DNA from: DASQFQ01 sp038327685
GTDB lineage: Bacteria; Actinomycetota; Thermoleophilia; Solirubrobacterales; Solirubrobacteraceae
DNA: 64,000 nt
Direction of reading: 5' to 3'
Assembly: GCA_038327685.1 (NCBI GenBank)
Contig: JBBQLH010000004.1
Location: forward strand, 1-64,000
Shown here in pieces: positions 17,623-24,983 of the stretch. The position numbers and the translations under genes were made by a program. The first letter of the stretch is position 1. Every line of letters begins with the position of its first letter. The notes below the pieces were generated by a model that searched no databases, had not been told where the DNA came from, and was given only the letters and a program-made list of their open reading frames with translations.

Positions 17623-18091
17623 GCTGGTACTTCGCGACCGCGGAGGACATGGACGCTGGCGCCCCAGGCGTTCAGCGCGATGGATGCGGCCGAGACGCCG
17701 GGCATGCGCGCCTCCGTGGACATGTGGGAGGTCAAGCTCGAGGTTTGAGTTGTCCTGACGCTGGGCTGGCTCGTTGAGGCCACGCGGCGATCGCGTGGCC
17801 AAACTACCTGCAGGAGCCCCCTGCCGGCGACGTTCCCTGGTTCGAGACCCCGGTCGGGTCGCCCGCGAGATCGGCCATTTCCTGGCGGCGTAGCGGCCGG
17901 TGCCCGGGCCGTGACCGCCGACCTCGACCGCGGGCCTGCGCGGTGGTGCTGGCAAACACGGGCTGCGGCCGCGTGCGTTTCCTCGCCGGATTGGTGGCCA
18001 CCATGATCGCCTGCCGGAGCGCAGATCCGGACGTGCCGTTAGCCTCGCCAGGATGAGCTTCACACCGGCTCCGGCATGAAGGCGTAGCGGG
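17623..18091. other. gene graveyard with alpha/beta-hydrolase tail
   Basis: No intact gene was found. A plus frame ending at 17748 reads SAMDAAETPGMRASVDMWEV and is unassigned. At 17825-17893 two frames together give DVPWFETP and GRVAREIGHFLAA before a TAG, which resembles the C-terminus of an alpha/beta hydrolase with one frameshift. The remainder is featureless high-GC sequence. Confidence 0.35.
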
Positions 18092-18784
18092 ATGCAGGTG
18101 CGCGATGCAGACGGGGCGGAGCCGGCGGCGATTGCCGCGGTCGTGGATCTGCGCGGGAAGCGTGTGCTTGATGTTGGTTGCGGGGACGGGCGGCTGACCT
18201 CGTTCGCGGCGGCGCGTGCAGCTGAGGTGTACGCCTTCGACCCGAAGGCGGACGAGGTGGCCAAGGCGGCCAAGGCGCTGGCACCGGAGCTGCGCGATCG
18301 CGTGCGCTTCGGTGTTCACGATGCCGAGGCGCTGGATGTGGAGCGGCGGCGCTTCGACTTGGCGCTGTGCGGCTGGTCGTTGTGATGCGTTCGCCCTGAG
18401 GGCGTCGTGCACGCCCTGCGGCAGATTCACGCGGCGCTGGTCCCAGGCGGGCGCGTCGTCGACACTCAGCCGGTGTCGCCCCAGCCGCCGATCGAGGCGG
18501 AAGCCGGTGAGCTGGGAAGGCTCGACATGCGCGAGTGGGCGCAGACGATTCAGACGATCGACGGGCGGGTCGAGCAGGTGATCGGCGATGGTTTGTTCGC
18601 GCTGGAGGAGGAGCGCCGGTTCGTCGTCACTGACTTCTATGACGACGGCGCCGAGTTCGTGGCAGAGGTGGGTGAGTGGGCGGGCACGCAGATCGAGGAC
18701 GCGTTCGGGGCGCGCCTCGCGACGGAGCGCAGGCCGGTCGAGCTGCATCAGGAGGTCAGGCTGCGCGTGCTGCGGGCGCTGTGA
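18092..18784 (+). CDS. class I SAM methyltransferase with in-frame TGA at codon 98
   Basis: This is a reading frame of 231 codons interrupted only by TGA at 18383-18385. Motif I is VLDVGCGDGRLTSF; acidic motif II is VYAFDPKADE; the post-TGA part reads CVRPEGVVHALRQIHAALVP, then GGRVVDTQPVSPQPPIEAEA and LDMREW. The TGA falls in LALCGWSL-(TGA)-C, where relatives are expected to carry a Cys-Cys pair. Either a Cys codon mutated to stop, or UGA encodes selenocysteine next to a Cys. A 7-bp hairpin with loop CGUGC follows 20 nt later (18399-18417; 13 nt past the TGA to the stem). It is convergent with, and overlaps by 29 nt, the MFS gene. The substrate is unknown. Confidence 0.65.
18399..18417 (+). 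promoter_or_regulatory. candidate bSECIS-like hairpin
   Basis: AGGGCGT (18399-18405) pairs perfectly with ACGCCCT (18411-18417) around a CGUGC loop that begins 20 nt after the in-frame TGA. Loop size, stem length and a G at loop position 2 fit the loose bacterial SECIS description, but such hairpins arise easily in GC-rich coding DNA. Confidence 0.25.
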
Positions 18785-20024
18785 CCGGCGTGTGAGCGGC
18801 ACCCGGCATGTCGCGGAGGACCCATAGCCCGGAGAGTGCGGTGAGCCCGGCGACGATTGCGATGGCGCTACCGTAGCCGAGGCCGTCGGCGGCGGTGCCG
18901 GCGATCAGCGCGCCGAGGACGTAGCCGCTGTCGCGCCAGAAGCGGTAGACGCCGACGACGGGGGCGCGCGCGATGGGGCTGACGAAGTCCGAGATCGCGG
19001 CGATCAGGGTCGGGTAGACGAGCGCTGTCCCGAGGCCGAGGAGCACGGCTGCCGCAGCGGCGAGGAGCACGTCGCCGGCGCTGATGGCGAGGAGGGTGAG
19101 TGCGGCGGCCTGGAGGAGCATCCCGGTGGCGATCAGCGGCTTGCGCCCGGCGCGGTCGCTCCAGTGCCCGGTGGCGATCTGGGCGACGCTCCAGACGGCG
19201 GGGTAGAGCGCGGCGACGAGGCCGATGCTCGCGACGCCGACGCCGTGGGCGGCGAGGAAGAGCGGCACGAGCCCCCAGGCCAGCGCGTCGTTGAGGTTGT
19301 TGACGAGACCGGCTTGCGAGCAGGAGCGCAGCGCCGGTTCGCGGTAGCTGGCCTGCTTGAAGGCGCTGCGCAGGTCCGGCGCCGCCTCCGCGGCGCCTTG
19401 CGAGCTGGCGCGCTGCTCGAGCGCCACATGGGCGGCGGTGTCACGAACGAACAGCGCAGACATGAAGAGCGCGACGACCGCGATGACCCCGCCGGCGACG
19501 ACGAGGACGTCGCGCGCGGCGAGGTCAGCCGCGAGCCAGCCGCTGATCGCGGCGGCCAGCGCGACGCCGCCGTAGCCGGCGGACTCGTTGAGCCCGAGCG
19601 CGAGGCCGCGGCGGCGCGGGCCGACGAGGTCGATCTTCATGACGACGGTCATCGACCAGGCGAGGCCCTGGTTGATCCCGAGCAGGACGTTGGCGGCGAC
19701 GATCCAGCTCCAGCTCGGTGCCAGCGCGATCAGCAGCGGGACGGGAAGGGCGATCGCCCAGCCCGCGATCAGCAGCCGCCGGCGCCCGGCGCGCTGAGCG
19801 AGAGCCCCGGCGCCGAGGTTGGTCAGTGCCTTGGCGATGCCGAACGCGGCGATGAAGCTCAGGACTGCGGCGCTGGAGGTCAGGCCGAAGTCCTCGCGGC
19901 CGACGAGCGGCAGGGTCGAGCGTTCGAGCCCGACCATCGCGCCGACGAATGCGTTGACCGCGACCAGCAGCGAGAACTGTGCGGCGTTCTCGCGCAGGCC
20001 CAGCCGCACCTCCGTGCTGGTCAC
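18756..20024 (-). CDS. MFS transporter in the MBL/ArsR-rhodanese cluster
   Basis: This 422-residue protein has about 12 membrane segments and MFS loop motifs (GAGALAQRAGRRRLLIAGWA between helices 2 and 3, HWSDRAGRKPLIATGMLLQA between 8 and 9). The GTG start at 20024 overlaps the stop of the MBL-fold gene (GTGA), so both are co-transcribed leftward from the 20.8-kb divergent promoter. In this context it may export a product of sulfur, selenium or arsenic chemistry; that is inference. The C-terminus is Ala/Pro/Thr rich (HTPVTAPAARAA). Confidence 0.8.
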   Translation of the reverse strand: MTSTEVRLGLRENAAQFSLLVAVNAFVGAMVGLERSTLPLVGREDFGLTSSAAVLSFIAAFGIAKALTNLGAGALAQRAGRRRLLIAGWAIALPVPLLIALAPSWSWIVAANVLLGINQGLAWSMTVVMKIDLVGPRRRGLALGLNESAGYGGVALAAAISGWLAADLAARDVLVVAGGVIAVVALFMSALFVRDTAAHVALEQRASSQGAAEAAPDLRSAFKQASYREPALRSCSQAGLVNNLNDALAWGLVPLFLAAHGVGVASIGLVAALYPAVWSVAQIATGHWSDRAGRKPLIATGMLLQAAALTLLAISAGDVLLAAAAAVLLGLGTALVYPTLIAAISDFVSPIARAPVVGVYRFWRDSGYVLGALIAGTAADGLGYGSAIAIVAGLTALSGLWVLRDMPGAAHTPVTAPAARAA

Positions 20025-20785
20025 GCGACCTCGGCGATCGGGCGGCCGCTGCGGTTGGCGGCGACGATCGCGGCCTGCCCCTCCGGTGCGGGGGGGATGT
20101 CGCTGGTCAGCGCCGCGACGAAGGCGTCCTCGGAGTCGAACTGCAACGCGGTGTTGTGGCGGCGCTCGAAGCCCACGGTCGAGGTCGGATTCGCCGACAG
20201 GCCGCGACCGCAGACTGACCCCGAGTAGTGCGCCGGATAGAGCACGAGGTGATCGGGCAGCGCGAGCAGCCGCTCGCTCAGCGAGCGGTAGAGCGCGCGC
20301 GCCATCGACTCGACCGTGTGATCGCCGAGGGCGTGCAGATCTGGCCGCCCGGCGCTGCCGACCAGCAACGCGTCGCCGGTGAGCACCAACCACGGCTCGT
20401 CCGCTCGTCGCTGATCGGTCACGAGGTAGGCGTGATGGGCGAGCGCGTGCCCCGGGGTGGCGATCGCCTGCAGCTGCGTGTTGCCCAGCGTCAGGACCTC
20501 TCCGTCGGCCAGCGCGTGGTGTTCGAAGCCGACGCCGGCCCCCTCCGGGAGGTAGGCGGTCGCGCCGGTACGGGCGACGAGCTCGGGCAGTCCGGACACG
20601 TGGTCGGCCTGGACGTGGGTTTCGATGATGGCAGCGATCTCGGCGCCCTGCCCGTCGGCGAGCGCGATGTACTCGTCGACGAGGTCGATGTGCGCGTCGA
20701 CGATCGCGAATCGCCCGACGGTCTTGCAGCCGAGCAGGTAGGAGGCGCAGGCGGTGCTGTCGTTGAGAAGCTGGCGGAAGTACAC
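20021..20785 (-). CDS. MBL-fold hydrolase, persulfide-dioxygenase-like
   Basis: This 254-residue metallo-beta-lactamase-fold protein has metal ligands in ETHVQADHVSGLPELVA, ATPGHALAHHAYLV, LVLTGDALLVGSAGRPDLH and YPAHYSG. The spacing matches ETHE1/BlrB-type glyoxalase II-like proteins that oxidise persulfides, with Gln in the usual second His place of the HxHxDH box. It starts at GTG 20785 (YFRQLLNDSTACASYLLGC, the normal family start). It is divergent from the ArsR-rhodanese gene and coupled to the MFS gene. Handling of sulfane sulfur or a related chalcogen species is the likely role. Confidence 0.75.
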   Translation of the reverse strand: MYFRQLLNDSTACASYLLGCKTVGRFAIVDAHIDLVDEYIALADGQGAEIAAIIETHVQADHVSGLPELVARTGATAYLPEGAGVGFEHHALADGEVLTLGNTQLQAIATPGHALAHHAYLVTDQRRADEPWLVLTGDALLVGSAGRPDLHALGDHTVESMARALYRSLSERLLALPDHLVLYPAHYSGSVCGRGLSANPTSTVGFERRHNTALQFDSEDAFVAALTSDIPPAPEGQAAIVAANRSGRPIAEVA

Positions 20786-20807
20786 GTCGACCTCGGTCGG
20801 AAGGGGC

Positions 20808-20838
20808 TTGACAAGCTATCAAGTGATCTATTGAATAG
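20808..20838 (+). promoter_or_regulatory. ArsR-type operator/promoter between MBL and ArsR-rhodanese genes
   Basis: TTGACA (20808-20813) and TTGAAT (20831-20836) are spaced 17 bp apart, a near-ideal sigma-70-type promoter for the rightward gene, whose GTG lies 8 nt later. An imperfect dyad, CTATCAA (20815-20821) against TTGAATAG (20831-20838), overlaps the -10 box, as in operators bound by ArsR/SmtB repressors. The 59-bp AT-rich gap should also serve the leftward MBL-MFS operon. Confidence 0.6.
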
Positions 20839-20844
20839 TCAACC

Positions 20845-21510
20845 GTGAGTGGACGCGCCGAGAAGGACGCGCTGTTTGAGGCGATCGCGCTGATGGGCAA
20901 GGCGTTTGCCAGCCCGCGGCGCCTGGAGCTGCTCGACCTGCTCGCCCAGGCGCCGAGAACCGTGGACGAGCTCGCGAAGGCGAGCGAGCAGTCGATGGCG
21001 AACACCTCCCAGCATCTGCAGGCGCTACATGCGGCGGGCATGGTCACGCGCGCGCGCGAGGGCACGAGCGTGCGCTACGCGCTCGCTGGCCACGAAGCGC
21101 TGACCGTCTGGCTGGCGCTGCGCGACGCCTCCGTGGCGCGGCTGGCCGAGGTCGAGCGCGCGGCGCGCGAGTATCTCGGCGAGGACGTCGAGGCGATCGG
21201 GCGGGAGGAGCTGATCGAGCGGCTGCGCCGCGGCGACGTCGTGCTCGTCGACGTGCGCCCGGACGAGGAGTTCGCGGCCGGCCATATCGACGGGGCGCGC
21301 TCCATTCCGCTGGACGAGCTTGAGGAGCGGCTGGCGGAGCTGCCGGCCGATCGCGAGGTCGTGGCGTATTGTCGCGGCCCGTTCTGCGCATACGCCCACG
21401 AGGCGGTCCGGCAGCTGCAGGCGGCCGGCCGCACCGCCCGGCGACTCGAGGAGGGCTGGCCGGAGTGGCGACTCGCCGACCAGCCATCGGTCCCCGCCGG
21501 AGTCGCGTGA
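20845..21510 (+). CDS. ArsR-family HTH fused to rhodanese domain
   Basis: This is a 221-residue fusion. The N-terminal ArsR winged helix spans residues 8-95 (FASPRRLELLDLLAQAPRTV, then SMANTSQHLQALHAAGMVTR). The C-terminal rhodanese spans residues 115-215 (VVLVDVRPDEEFAAGHIDGA, active loop VAYCRGPFCAYAHEA). The catalytic Cys is the first in CRGPFC, with a second Cys four residues on that could relay a persulfide. The HTH part lacks the classic ELCVC metal site, so the rhodanese Cys may sense or deliver sulfane sulfur. It starts at GTG 20845, directly below a dyad operator, and leads the DUF1059-methyltransferase-DsrE operon. Confidence 0.85.
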   Translation: MSGRAEKDALFEAIALMGKAFASPRRLELLDLLAQAPRTVDELAKASEQSMANTSQHLQALHAAGMVTRAREGTSVRYALAGHEALTVWLALRDASVARLAEVERAAREYLGEDVEAIGREELIERLRRGDVVLVDVRPDEEFAAGHIDGARSIPLDELEERLAELPADREVVAYCRGPFCAYAHEAVRQLQAAGRTARRLEEGWPEWRLADQPSVPAGVA

Positions 21511-21527
21511 CCGATTAGGAGGAAGCG

Positions 21528-21701
21528 ATGCGCGCCATCGAATGCCCATGCGGACACCACTTCGAGGCCGCCGACGACGAGGCGCTGTTCCGGCTCTGCC
21601 GCGAGCACGTCGATCGCGACCATCCCGAGATGGACCGCAGCGACGAGCAGCTGCGCGCGCGGGTGGCCGCCGACGCCTACGACGTCGCCGCCGTCGCATG
21701 A
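21528..21701 (+). CDS. small DUF1059-like Cys-containing protein
   Basis: This 57-residue protein has strong RBS AGGAGGAAG ending 3 nt before the ATG. MRAIECPCGHHFEAADDEAL, then RLCREHVDRDHPEM and AADAYDVAAV has the CxCG N-terminus and HxDxxHPE segment of DUF1059-type small proteins, which often accompany such methyltransferases. Cys 6, 8 and 24 with His residues could bind metal. It overlaps the methyltransferase start (ATGA), so it belongs to the same translationally coupled operon. The function is unknown. Confidence 0.75.
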   Translation: MRAIECPCGHHFEAADDEALFRLCREHVDRDHPEMDRSDEQLRARVAADAYDVAAVA

Positions 21702-22492
21702 GCCCAGCCGAAGCTCCCGTCGACGTCGACGTCCTGCGCGATGAGATCCGAAAGACGTACACCGACGTCTCCACCGACGCCGAGCAGGACTTCATCTTCC
21801 CGACCGGCCGCGCCTGGGCCGAGGAGCTCGGCTACCCGCAGCCCGAGCTCTCGCGCGTCGCCGACGCGACGGTCGAGAGCTTCGCCGGCGTCGCCAACCA
21901 CTGGACGCTCGGCCGCATCGAGCCAGGGTCAGTCGCGTTGGACCTCGGCTGCGGCGCCGGCACCGACCTGCTGATCGCCGCCCAGATGACCGGGCCCGAC
22001 GGCCGCGTGATCGGCGTCGACATGACCCCCGCGATGCTCGAGCGGGCCCACGCCAGCGCGCAGCAGATGGGCCTCGCCAACATCGAGCTGCACGAATCGC
22101 TGATCGAGACACTGCCGCTCGAAGACGGCTCTGTTGACGTCGTGATCTCAAACGGCGTCATCGATCTGGTGCCCGACAAGGACGCGGTCTTCGACGAGAT
22201 CGACCGTGTCCTGCGACCCGGCGGCCGCCTGCAGGTGGCCGACGTCATCATCCACACCGAGGTCTCCGAGGACGCGCGCGCCCGCATCGACCTCTGGACC
22301 GGCTGAATCGCCGGGGCGTTGCTCGAGGGCGAGCACGCGCGCCTGCTGGTCCAGCGGGCGTACACCAATATCGCGCAGGGAGAGCTCGTCGACACCTACG
22401 CCCGCTCGGCCTATGAGGACACGCGCCGAAAGGCGGCCAAGTTCGGCGCGATGGGCTCCACCATCCGTGCCACCAAACCCAGAAGGGACTGA
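21698..22492 (+). CDS. ArsM-like SAM methyltransferase, probable selenoprotein (UGA at codon 203)
   Basis: This 264-residue reading includes one in-frame TGA (22304-22306). SAM-binding motif I is VALDLGCGAGTDLLIAAQMT; later motifs are VIGVDMTPAMLERAHA and VLRPGGRLQVADVIIHTEV. The TGA lies in DLWTG-(TGA)-IAGALLE, aligned with the 'LWGEC-GGAL' box of arsenite methyltransferases, whose Cys binds As(III) (Cys156 in human AS3MT). The frame continues cleanly to AMGSTIRATKP and a TGA at 22490. Neighbours are intact and coupled on both sides (ATGA upstream, 2-nt gap downstream). Selenocysteine insertion fits better than decay, but selA/B/C/D are not in the window. The substrate may be arsenic, selenium or another soft element. 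Confidence 0.75.
22315..22338 (+). promoter_or_regulatory. candidate bacterial SECIS element
   Basis: Downstream of the TGA, TGCTCG (22320-22325) pairs with CGAGCA (22330-22335) around the 4-nt loop AGGG. The helix continues through GCG/CGC (22316-22318 with 22336-22338) past a single bulged U at 22319. That U is the 16th base counted from the U of UGA; in E. coli fdhF the essential bulged U is the 17th. The loop starts 19 nt after the UGA and has G at position 2, within the published bacterial SECIS limits. Confidence 0.5.
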
Positions 22493-22494
22493 TC

Positions 22495-22863
22495 ATGCCC
22501 GACAACGGCAAAGTCATCGTCGGCTGCAGTCACGGCGAAGAGAATCCCGACAGCGTCATCGTGTCCTACCTGACGGCGGGCGCGGCCCTCGATAAGGGCA
22601 AGCAGGTGGTGATGTGGCTCACCAGCGACGGTGTCCGCCTCGCCCTCAACGGCTACGTCGACCCCATCCGCGACGGCCAAGAGCCGCCAGTCAGGCGCGT
22701 CCACGACCAGTTCATCGAAAAGGGCGGCCGCTTCTTCGTCTGCCCGATCTGCTTCAAGGATCGCGACCTCGACGACGGGCAGCTCGTCGACAACGCCGAG
22801 CTCAAGGGCGCCAGCCCGCTGATGGAGTTCGCAGCCGACGGCGCGATGACCTTCACGTACTGA
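22495..22863 (+). CDS. DsrE-family protein
   Basis: This 122-residue DsrE-like protein begins GKVIVGCSHGEENPDSVIVS, with YLTAGAALDKGKQVVMWLTS, the family's first Rossmann-like half. Its second half has GRFFVCPICFKDRDL, placing a CPIC pair at the position where DsrE/TusD-type sulfur carriers bind persulfide, and ends GASPLMEFAADGAMTFTY. AGAAGGGA precedes the ATG, 2 nt after the methyltransferase stop. Together with the MBL-fold and rhodanese genes it points to transfer of sulfane sulfur (or selenium/arsenic adducts). Confidence 0.85.
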   Translation: MPDNGKVIVGCSHGEENPDSVIVSYLTAGAALDKGKQVVMWLTSDGVRLALNGYVDPIRDGQEPPVRRVHDQFIEKGGRFFVCPICFKDRDLDDGQLVDNAELKGASPLMEFAADGAMTFTY

Positions 22864-22898
22864 GCCCCTATGAACGACCGACGGGCCCACGCGCGTAC

Positions 22899-23000
22899 AT
22901 GGTTCTCGGGAACCTGCAGTTCGTCGCCGCCTCCGACGCCGCAGCTCTCGATCGCGTGCGCCGAGCCGTGAACGCCCGCCTCAGCGCACTCGCCGTGTAG
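22899..23000 (+). CDS. possible 33-residue orphan frame
   Basis: ATG 22899 opens VLGNLQFVAASDAAALDRV, then RRAVNARLSALAV, ending in TAG. Composition is protein-like, but no RBS is evident and no family is recognised. It could be the tail of a lost gene, since tRNA remnants follow immediately. Confidence 0.2.
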   Translation: MVLGNLQFVAASDAAALDRVRRAVNARLSALAV

Positions 23001-23020
23001 CCGCCGGGGACTCCAGAAAG

Positions 23021-23062
<42 letters not shown>

Positions 23063-23206
23063 ACGGTGCCCGAAAAGGAGATGACGCGCCACCATCTCCT
23101 GAATGGCATGGGAAAGACCGCAAATTGCGGCATTCGACCACTGGCCTGGCCGCCCGCCAAACCTAGTGTTTTCCAAGGACTTCGCGCCTCAGAACGCCGG
23201 GGACCG

Positions 23207-23253
23207 CACGACTGAAGATCGTGGTGTCCCCGGTTCGAGTCCGGGTCTCGCCA
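23207..23253 (+). repeat. tRNA-Phe(GAA) 3'-half (att-like direct repeat, right copy)
   Basis: A perfect 5-bp anticodon stem, CACGA (23207-23211) with TCGTG (23219-23223), encloses CTGAAGA with anticodon GAA at 23214-23216. GTGTC, T-arm CCCGG TTCGAGT CCGGG (23229-23245), TCTCGCC and discriminator A (23253) follow, i.e. tRNA positions 27-73 of tRNA-Phe. The expected 5' half is absent upstream. A degenerate copy in the same orientation lies at 11158-11200. The pair brackets 12 kb of accessory genes including a tyrosine recombinase, as expected of att sites. No intact tRNA-Phe is in the window. Confidence 0.75.
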
Positions 23254-23286
23254 TCATGAGCCGAAATCCCACGAGGTCCCGACCGC

Positions 23287-23818
23287 ACTGCTGCCGAGCT
23301 TTCGCTCGGCGCACCCGCCGCGGCGCTGGGCGTCATCGAGGGCGTCTCCGACGGCCTCGCCGGGGTGGCACGGCTGGGCGGCGGCGCGCTGGCCGACGAC
23401 CCCGCCCGGCGGCGCACCATCGCCGTCGGCGGCTACACCAGCACCGCCGTGCTGTCCGGCCTGATCGGGGTCGCCTCAAGCGTCTGGCAGGTCGGGCTGC
23501 TGCGCCGGCGCCTGGACCGCACGCGGCCGGCTCATGCTGGCCGTCGGCGCGTTTGAGTTCGGCAACGTCGCCGCCACCGTTCTGATCCTGCGCGCAACCG
23601 AGCTCCTTGACTCCGACCGCTCGCATGACTCAGCAGTCCAGCTCGCGCTCGTGCTCTACACCGCCGACAACCTGGCGGCGACGCTGGCAAGCATTCCTGC
23701 CGGGCGCACCGCCGATCGCTTTGGCAACACGCGCGTGCTCGCCGCCGGCGCTGCGCTGTTCGCGTTGGCCTACGTTGGCCTCGCGCTCACCGGTCTGACC
23801 GCGACCCGCTCGCACTGA
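23287..23818 (+). pseudogene. MFS transporter pseudogene with internal deletion
   Basis: The first block (AELSLGAPAAALGVIEGVSD, then GGGALADDPARRRTIAVGG and AVLSGLIGVASSVWQVGLLR) resembles helices 1-3 of an MFS transporter. It runs out of frame near 23505. A second block in another frame (GAFEFGNVAATVLILRATEL, then VLYTADNLAATLASIPAGRT and FALAYVGLAL) is a later part of the same kind of protein. The central third is missing. The gene starts only 35 bp past the tRNA-Phe-like repeat. It is dead unless the deletion is an assembly error. Confidence 0.65.
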
Positions 23819-23901
23819 GCCCGCCGCGCGCCAGCCCAGCACCGCATCGTCGGCGGAACCGCCCGGCGCTGGGCACCCAGTGCCGCTGTCACGCCGTCTG
23901 C

Positions 23902-24096
23902 GTGACCTGGTGGCACTGGCTGCTTATTGCCACGGGCGCTACGGCAGCGCTCTACGCAGCGTTCATCGTCTGGCTGCTACTGGCCGGACGTCGAGGCGAC
24001 GCGCCGGCGGGCCCGAGCTCTGCGCGAGCATTGGCCCGGCCCGCCGCGTCCCTGAACGTACTCACGCGCCTCGCCTACGGACCAGCCAATCCCTGA
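23902..24096 (+). pseudogene. N-terminal remnant of a small membrane protein (YkvA/DUF1232-like)
   Basis: GTG 23902 opens TWWHWLLIATGATAALYAAF, then IVWLLLAGRRGDA, one membrane helix followed by a basic turn, much like the N-terminus of DUF1232 proteins. After about 33 residues the sequence becomes an unrelated Ala/Pro/Arg string and stops at 24096 without the expected globular part. It is probably truncated. The similarity is based on a short stretch. Confidence 0.4.
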
Positions 24097-24127
24097 ACCG
24101 CACCCCCCGCGACGGCGCGGCTGCTGG

Positions 24128-24586
24128 TCAGGCGGCGTGCTTGGCGCCACCGACATGCGTGATGGAAAGTGGCTCCGCGACCGCGCTTGTGGGCGTTTGT
24201 GCGTCGCGGTCGAACAACGCGCAGACATCGAGGGTCGTGCACGAGCAATCCATCGCGGTCAGCAGCCACGCGCGCATGGCCTGCGCGCGGACGATCAGCG
24301 CATCGACCTCGGGAAGCTTGCGTGCCGCCAGGTCACGCAGTGACTCAAAGGCGGGCGAGCCGGCGTCGCTGCTCTGCAGCAGGATCCGTGCCTCGTCGAG
24401 GGTGAAGCCGGCGCGCTTCGCGACCTCGAGCACCTCAAGGCGCTTGATGGCGTCAGGGCCGTAGCGGCGCTGGCCGCTCTCGCGCGCTGGTTCGGGGAGC
24501 ACGCCGACGCGCTCGTAGTAGCGGATCGCCGACGTCTTCAGCCCGAAGCGCTTGGCGAGCTGGCCGATGGTGAGGATTTCGTCCAC
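24128..24586 (-). CDS. MerR-family metal-responsive regulator
   Basis: This 152-residue protein has a winged-helix MerR domain at residues 1-70 (TIGQLAKRFGLKTSAIRYYE, then RVGVLPEPARESGQRRYG), a long dimerisation helix and a C-terminal metal-site loop MDCSCTTLDVCALF. Cys-x-Cys-x6-Cys is the type of thiol cluster that senses soft metals in this family. The GTG at 24586 is chosen because an ATG at 24625 would place the start inside the operator. It is divergent from a three-gene small-protein operon and should twist the 19-bp spacer promoter at 24598 to activate it when metal binds. Confidence 0.85.
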   Translation of the reverse strand: MDEILTIGQLAKRFGLKTSAIRYYERVGVLPEPARESGQRRYGPDAIKRLEVLEVAKRAGFTLDEARILLQSSDAGSPAFESLRDLAARKLPEVDALIVRAQAMRAWLLTAMDCSCTTLDVCALFDRDAQTPTSAVAEPLSITHVGGAKHAA

Positions 24587-24597
24587 GAAGATCCGCC

Positions 24598-24628
24598 TTG
24601 ACTTCAACTTGGGTTCAAGGTGCACAGT
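24598..24628 (+). promoter_or_regulatory. MerR-type promoter with long spacer and dyad operator
   Basis: TTGACT (24598-24603) and a weak CACAGT (24623-24628) are separated by 19 bp. This overlong spacer is characteristic of MerR-regulated promoters. An imperfect dyad, CTTCAACTTGGGTTCAAG, fills the spacer. The downstream gene starts at 24660 with GGGGAGAC as RBS. Confidence 0.6.
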
Positions 24629-24659
24629 AACGGGAGCACCAACTCACGGGGAGACACCG

Positions 24660-24983
24660 ATGCCCTCCGAACTGTCGATCGCCTGCTCGCTGGACTCGAG
24701 CCAACTGCCCGGCCGCCTGGCCGAGATGGCCGACCTCGGGCGTGCTGCCCTCATCGACGCGCGAATCGACGCGAGGCGCGCACAGTTGCGGTTCGCCGCC
24801 GGCTCCGGCATCCGCGCGCGCGTCGAGGCGATCGTCGCTGCGGAATCGCGCTGCTGCGCGTTCCTGCGCATGCGCGTCGGCGAGGAGCCCGAGACCGTGG
24901 TCCTGACCATCGACGCTCCCGAGGACGCGGAGATGGTCCTCGCCGAACTCGTCGACGCGTTCGGCCAGCAGCCGGCCGCGTGA
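24660..24983 (+). CDS. small soluble protein with Cys-Cys motif, MerR-regulated
   Basis: This 107-residue protein is ELSIACSLDSSQLPGRLAEM, then IDARRAQLRFAAGSGIRARV, AIVAAESRCCAFLRMRVGEE and a final EMVLAELVDAFG. The vicinal Cys pair in ESRCCAF is the likely metal or thiol site and recurs in small proteins found beside MerR genes; I do not know an official family name. It is the first gene behind the MerR promoter and overlaps the next start codon by one base. A metal-handling or detoxification helper is plausible but unproven. Confidence 0.6.
   Translation: MPSELSIACSLDSSQLPGRLAEMADLGRAALIDARIDARRAQLRFAAGSGIRARVEAIVAAESRCCAFLRMRVGEEPETVVLTIDAPEDAEMVLAELVDAFGQQPAA

Noticed and set aside
18756..21065. 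A single 769-residue fusion protein of N-terminal extension and MFS
   Set aside because: The first 346 residues are an out-of-frame reading of the MBL-fold gene; the MFS protein starts at GTG 20024.
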